DNA from: Nomia melanderi
Taxonomy: Eukaryota; Arthropoda; Insecta; Hymenoptera; Halictidae
Reading direction: 5' to 3'
NCBI RefSeq assembly: GCF_051020985.1
Contig: NC_135008.1
Coordinates: 6,758,001 to 6,822,000, forward strand
Length of the DNA: 64,000 nucleotides
Shown here: positions 58,731 through 64,000 of the stretch, piece by piece
Layout of the letters: every line of letters begins with the position of its first letter
How positions within the stretch are numbered: the first letter of the stretch is position 1
The notes under the pieces: generated by a model
Told to the model about the DNA's origin: nothing
The model's database searches: none
What the model saw: only the letters and a program-made list of their open reading frames with translations
Position numbers and translations under genes: made by a program

Positions 58731-60768
58731 GCACGCGGCCGCACAGCGGCGACGGATCGAAGAAAATAAAAAGTTCGCGGGATTTCTTGAGCGAATTATT
58801 CGACCGACGGCAAGTTTCCCTCGGCCGACGGAGAATGTTGCCGTGTGGCGGCGGCGAGCGTGAGTCCTCGTATTTTCACGAAAATAGCACGTTGCACTTG
58901 GTAGCGCGAGGGGTAATTACAATAGCACGTTGTTACGGGGCGAGGTTCGAGTATTGTTATCACGATGATCCGGTCTCCCCTTTTACCTTGTAATTATACA
59001 GCGCGGCTCGGCGCACGCGGGCCCCTATAGTCATTGAAATTAAAGCTTTTTGCATTTTCAACGGCGCCTCGTTAATCCGTCACGATGACGGGTACGTGGC
59101 GCGTATTAGCAATAAATTGCGCGCGGCGTGCCGGCTCCTGATTTTATCGAGGAACAAGATTCCCCGAGGCGAGCCGCCCTCTGAAGTCCAACGCGAAACA
59201 ATTCTCCCCCGAATTAATCGCTCTTTAACGTTTTCGTGGCTCTCTTCTTCCGGCGGTGGTAGTCGCAGTGCGGCTTTCCGGAGCGTACCGACGCGACGCG
59301 ACGCTGCCATGCAAATTAAACCGCGCAAAGACCGCGGCTGCCTTGCCATCTGGAACATTAGTTTATTACGGATATCGCTGGCGGTGCTCAATTAAGAATA
59401 CTTTGAACGTAAATCTCCGCGGAACGATTCCCGAGAGTTCCGGAGCTCCCTGGAATTGATTGAAATTCAAATCAGGTGCATGCTTGTCCAACGATCCTAC
59501 CCTACTTCGCCGATCCTTTCGGAAGATCTCTTTGAATAAACTTTCTTCCGCTATATTACTCGCTCCCGACGGTTCTACGCGAAGTACGGGGCTCCGTAGA
59601 CTTCATTGTTCTCGGCCACGTCGGGAACAGACGGAATAACGTTGCGCGGATATATCGCGGGCCCGTAGGGGTTAAACATAATGGTATTAAATCAAATCGG
59701 GAACGACCGTTCGGTTCACCCTCTCGACCCGCTCTCGTTACGCCCGGCCTTTAAGCCCCTTCTAGAACGAGACATTCTTTGCTAATGGTACGGGCTTTTA
59801 ACGGCGGAGAACTAACTATCGAGATTTTCGTAATCGTTGCGCGTATTTCACTCGATTCCATGCCCGAGCGACGTACCAGCGAAATTTCCCCGCGATTCCG
59901 CTGGAATTCGGTCGCCCTCTTATCTATATTCTCAGTGAACGACTGACTCGTGCTCGCGATTTTCCTTTTTCTGTCGTCTCATGGCCACTTCCCGGAACGA
60001 TTCGAAATCATTTTAGTCGCGTCTCGCGTCGATTATTCGGATTTACTGTGTTGCATCTTACTTTAATGAGCACCCTGTGTATTCATAATAACTGTTATTA
60101 TTATTATGTTTATGTTCTCACGGTTATTACCGGGTACTGCATCCGTACGGGTTTGCACAAAGTATGGATGTGTTCTTATTTGTGTTTGGGGATTCAGGAA
60201 TTTCCTCACTATTGCGCGTGTATTACTGTTACTATTATTATTACATTATTATTAGATATATTACTATTATTATTGTTGTTATTATTAGTATTATTATTAC
60301 TATTATCACGTTACGTGTCGTACCGTTTTTTTTAAACTTCCTGTTCTGGCTAAGTGGGGCTTTTACACTTTTACAATTAAATGAAATTAAATAAGCGCAG
60401 TATACATGATACTAAAATGCCTATCTTTGACTTTTTAATAAATTTTCAAAAAATTGAACGTGTTATTATCGGATCACTTCTATTGCTATCCCTTTTACTA
60501 AGTTTAACTTCAACGTTCCCACCATAACAACCATGCCCGGGTACATCAAAGCGTGTTCGTCGTCGGCTCTATCTAAAAATAACAGTATACATACACCGAA
60601 ATGCTCCATTAGCATTACGTCTATGCGTAAATCTAACCACTCCGAACATCTTGTACGTTCGACGAAGTGTAAACAGAGCCAGCAGCACACCGTCTTTTTC
60701 GGGAGTACGCATTCCTCTCGCGTGTTCTCTCTAAAATTTCGCATCTTTCTTCGGTGTCGATCACCCCC
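58731..60768. other. Non-coding DNA, with ATT-rich stretch at 60050-60330
   Basis: GC-rich to 60.0 kb with chance frames. Then irregular (ATT)n/(TTA)n microsatellite-like sequence to about 60330. No exon recognised. Confidence 0.5.
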
Positions 60769-60899
60769 ATAATCCCTTGGCCTACAACGACGAGTGAGAC
60801 TCGTGGTGAAGATTTTCAACATGACTCAACAAATATATATATTACTCAGTTCATTCGAATTCGAAGTAAATATTATTCCTCTACAATCAACTATTATAC

Positions 60900-61130
60900 T
60901 CGACACATTAGGCACCGGCTAATTTTCAGAGAACTAAATTGTCCGGATGGCAATTTTCAATGAGATCAACTTATATCATTACACATACAGGAATTCAGAT
61001 ACACTGTCGTGTAATATATTTTAAATAGATAATCAATTCGAACCAAATTTAATATTTTCTCAAATACTGTAGTAATTGAAGTTGCATAGCTAAGTGTCTA
61101 TGTAAAAACGAGATTTCTCGTTACAGGTAT
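60900..61130. mobile_element. T5 element with worn ends, nested in T7
   Basis: CGACACATTAGGCACCGGCT at the start and the usual T5 interior (AAATAGATAATCAATTCGAA, CTAAGTGTCTATG), ending at TTACAGGTATAAC. Confidence 0.75.
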
Positions 61131-61171
61131 AACATATGATTAGAATGTTTCTCTTTTTCCAATAAACTATA

Positions 61172-61665
61172 TAGTATTCCCGGCTGAGCCCCCAATTTTA
61201 TACTGGGGCTACTATTATTATAGATATCGAAAAGGTAGATCTTCAGTAAAAAGAGAATTAGGAAACAATATGGACAACACGTAGAAATACAACTTAATAC
61301 CACGAAGGCCAACACACTCTCTATCACGTACAAAAATGTTCTCCGCTGTCTCTCACCAAAATGTCCTCATGCACGCATTTCCACTCGCTTTTAACACACC
61401 CCCATTCGCTCTGTCTTTCTCACCCTTGCACCCTACTCGCATCTTTCGTCCATAGTCAAAATTCACGCAGTCACGTACACGCTTTTCTCACGGTCCAGTC
61501 GCTCAGTTCCAGACACTCTTCCTCGCATTCTTTCAGCCACTCGAGATTCTCTAAACGCAGTCACACTATTTTCCAAACGTCCCGGCGCCGGTCCGTCGCA
61601 ATACGACTTGGTCGCCCTTACGCACGCACAACGAACCATTCATCCTACAATAAATATTCTAGATA
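61172..61665. mobile_element. Unidentified insertion in T7, about 490 bp
   Basis: Interrupts the T7 sequence CCAATAAA...TTATCAATGACAAAG. It begins TATTCCCGGCTGAGCCCCCA, which resembles a retroelement tail in style, and ends near CAATAAATATTCTAGATAC. The class is unknown. Confidence 0.4.
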
Positions 61666-61735
61666 CTACAATTATCAATGACAAAGTAGCCGTATCGGTC
61701 AGAGTCGAGAAAGAAACCATAGGGCAGGGGGTTAA

Positions 61736-63289
61736 ACCGGAACGCGCAGTTGCCGAGTAGCCGTGGTTTAGCGCACGATAATGAAATTGGCAAACGTATC
61801 GCGTAATTGCTGCATCACATAATTGAGAGCCGAACTCGTCGAGACTCCGCGGCGATTACTTCTCACGGATGCATACGCGTGCAATCTCCGCATCGCAGTA
61901 TTTCCTGAACGAGTGGCTCAGCGACCGCGGGCCGGACGCTCCGGAGCATTAACGACTCGACTGTGCCGGACTGTTTCGAATAATTATTTCGTTTCTCTGA
62001 TACCGCGTCACGCGGCGATATAAATCATGAGAGCGGGAAGCGCGTACTCCGGCATATTTGCGGTAAAACGCAGCCCCGCAGTTTGCAGCTTAAACTAAAG
62101 TTATCTCGGCAATTATGGGTCCGTTGATAATCTATTCTGGTTCAATTGCAGCGGCGAGTGTCGTTTACGAGGCGACTGCGTGCACGTTCATCCGTGCTCG
62201 CCGATAAGCGTTCCCTTTTACGTCGATTATTTAGCCGTCTGTATCGGAGACTTCGTACGCGAGTGGTAAGCTTTAAATTCGAGCCACCTCCAAGGAGCAT
62301 TCGACTGATCGCGTGACGCTTCGAGAGTCGATCGACGTCAAGAGCGCGAAATTCGCTTTCTGTTCGAACATCGAAAGGAATCCGCGTTCGAGCGTCGTTC
62401 GGCGAGAATTAACGCGACCCGAGGAACAAGTCGACGAATGAAAATCGCTTCAGCTAATTCGAAACCGTCGGGACTGAATTTTAACGCTCCCGGTATTCGA
62501 CGACAAATTGAAATTGCATTCGATAGAGGCACGATTCGTTTAAGCGGCGTCGTAGTTCAAAGGAGCAGCCCGGGCAGCGTTTATCGCGAATAATTCGCCG
62601 CGATTGTTTCGAAACGATCGCGATAAACGCGACGAGAGGTTCGCCCGTGAAGAAGCTGTAAAGGCGAGCGATCGTTTCCCGTAATCGGGGATTCTGCTCG
62701 GTAGGTTTCCGCTGAAAAAGCGCGCACCCAATAAAATCGGAACGTATCGAATCGAACGTTTCACCGAGGACAGCCTTAGATTCTGTTTTCGAGCGATAAA
62801 TTCGTTACGCCCTCGTGAAAGGTATTAGCCGCGATCGCGTTTCGTGAAAAAAAAGGAGAAAAAAAAAGATGACGGAATGCTCGGAGGCTTTCAGAGACGA
62901 GCGAAAGGGGGGAAACGCTGCGGCAACGGACGCGTTCGGGTTCGACGGTAGAGAGACTAACGTTATTCTGTCATGGAGCTGCGCAGTTAAAATGTTTAAA
63001 TACCCTCTTTTTCGGTCTGGCTCAGCGAAAACGAAGTTCGTTTTATGAAATTAAAAGCGGGACGGAGGAACGCGGAAAAAGTCGAGGCAAATGTCGTCTT
63101 GACTCGATTTCGCAAATTCAATTTCGCGGGGAAGCGGGCCGAGAGCCGCGACTGGAAATCGGACGCGGAAACCCCGGGAAAAAATACTTTCGTTCTCGTC
63201 CCGGGGAGGTTTCCGCGACGATTACGAGTAAACGGGCCGATTTGTCCGCGCTAAGCAAGAAACACGTTCTCGTTCCTCGAGGGACCGCA
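61736..63289. other. GC-rich non-coding DNA
   Basis: CpG-rich with chance frames. A-rich run near 62850. No exon recognised. Confidence 0.45.
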
Positions 63290-63543
63290 CGAAACACCGA
63301 AATTCGAGTATTTACACGATGAAAGTTGAATGTTACCAATGAGTTCAGCAGTCCCTGCTGTACAAAATGATTTTCATTTCAAAAAACGATTTAGTACAAG
63401 TAAATTCTGTTTTTCCATTTGTATAACTTCGGCATCGAACCGCAGAATATTCATTGTCACTGAGAAAACTTCGTAACATCGACATAATGCAAACAAAATA
63501 TAACCGCCATATGTTTAGCTCTATACTTTACAACTTTCGTCTG

Positions 63544-63734
63544 AATTCGGCGTTTTTCAGTGAGATCAACTTAGAAAAATTAGAAAAACTCAGATATCAA
63601 TGTAATATATTTTAAGTAGATAATCAATTCGTATCAAATTTAATATTTTTTTCAATGCTGTGGTAATTAGCGAAGTTGCATAGCTGAGTGTCTTTATATA
63701 AAACCTAGATTTCTCGTTACCAGTAATGCGTTAA
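63544..63734. mobile_element. T5 right part, truncated
   Basis: Holds the T5 interior (GTAGATAATCAATTCG, TGGTAATTAGCGAAGTTGCA) and right end TTACCAGTAATGCG-TTAA. The left terminus is missing. Confidence 0.7.
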
Positions 63735-63943
63735 CGACTAACAAAATTGACCTACTCCTGATTCCTCCTTTGCGCAATGATTAAAAGGATAACAGCTGTT
63801 TCCCTGTGAGATTCTTCAAGAAATTGATTTAACCGAGCTCAAACTGAATCGTAAATCAATGAAAGTCTCAATAGACCGACTCTTCGAGTTTCTCCAAGAG
63901 GAATTTCCAAAAGTCAATCCAACTGCTCGGTAGTTTGTGTTAA
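63731..63943. mobile_element. T3-like TTAA-type MITE, unbroken
   Basis: Left end TTAA-CGACTAACAAAATTGACC; right end CTCGGTAGTTTGTG-TTAA. This is the intact counterpart of the split element at 46681-47140 and shares the TTAA with T5 to its left. Confidence 0.75.
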
Positions 63944-64000
63944 ATCACTGAGTTTTGTCCAGAAAACGGGCTGCGGCCCGAAGGGAATTTCGACGCACGT

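Larger units (their letters stand above)
60769..61735. mobile_element. T7 element carrying two insertions
   Basis: Left end AATCCCTTGGCCTACAACGA with the palindrome ACGAGT-GAG-ACTCGT (60790-60804); right end GAAACCATAGGGCAGGGGG-TTAA. Three separated T7 segments (60769 to about 60899, about 61131-61171, about 61666-61735) align end to end with the 260 bp T7 at 32016. Confidence 0.8.
63290..63968 (+). repeat. R1 dispersed repeat, interrupted by T5 and T3
   Basis: Begins near CACCGAAATTCGAGTATTT and runs through GTACAAAATGATTTTCATTT to ACAACTTTCGTCTGAA (63545). It resumes after the insertions with TCACTGAGTTTTGTCCAG at about 63944. Confidence 0.8.

Noticed and set aside
61121..61333. Leu/Ile/Cys-rich minus frame resembling a membrane protein
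   Set aside because: It spans the junction between T7 and the unknown insertion, so it is a chimera of repeats.

Overview
This is a 64 kb piece of animal nuclear DNA, almost all non-coding. The one gene I can identify is a split insect immunoglobulin-domain gene of the dpr (defective proboscis extension response) family. Two consecutive exons on the minus strand (44877-44750, then 43042-42874) encode its second Ig domain, with canonical splice sites and matching phases. Because the gene is an arthropod family, and because the DNA is a mosaic of CpG-rich, fairly GC-rich unique sequence and short AT-rich repeats, I suspect a hymenopteran insect such as a bee. That assignment is inference. Most of the window is probably intron or flank of this gene: I find no Ig1 exon to the right (more than 19 kb) and no convincing C-terminal exon to the left (more than 42 kb).

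The rest is dominated by short non-autonomous elements that start and end in TTAA, the target duplication typical of piggyBac-type transposition. I sort them by terminal sequence into T1 (TTAA-CCCTTTGCACTCG), T2 (CCCTTTG-GGACGAA), T3 (CACTAGAACTACC), T4 (CACGTTGAATGCC), T5 (CACATTGCGTACCGG), T6 (CACGTTCCCTGCC), T7 (CCCCTTGGCCTA), T8 (foldback, CCAGT), T9 (CCGTTTGAGTGC), T10 (CCCTTTATAAATT), T11 (CCCTAATCGTACC) and T12 (CCCTTAAAATGCC). Several sit inside one another at TTAA sites (5539-6073, 44060-44565, 46681-47140, 56309-56690, 57751-58208). Many carry a short family-specific palindrome about 15-25 bp inside one end only; this is the most striking unexplained pattern in the window.

Other repeats: a dispersed AT-rich unit of about 300 bp, often in tandem pairs (R1; about a dozen copies or part copies); an inverted pair of about 750 bp copies (32.1 and 55.2 kb) with a GC-rich core; a 3' fragment of a Jockey-like LINE (48.2-47.7 kb, minus); tandem arrays of 202, 186, 91-92 and 123 bp; a pentanucleotide microsatellite; a probable Tc1/mariner remnant; and a 350 bp imperfect hairpin (22.8-23.2 kb) without TTAA ends.

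Layout: 0-14.6 kb, GC-rich DNA with T elements and a 202 bp array; 14.6-21 kb, mostly unique GC-rich DNA plus a 186 bp satellite; 21-32 kb, hairpins, R1 and T elements; 32-35 kb, repeat copy A and the 91 bp array; 35-45 kb, GC-rich DNA with R1 and the two dpr exons; 46-49 kb, nested T elements and the LINE fragment; 49-55 kb, GC-rich DNA with T9; 55-64 kb, repeat copy B and the densest nested T elements. No tRNA, rRNA, CRISPR array or bacterial-type operon was seen.
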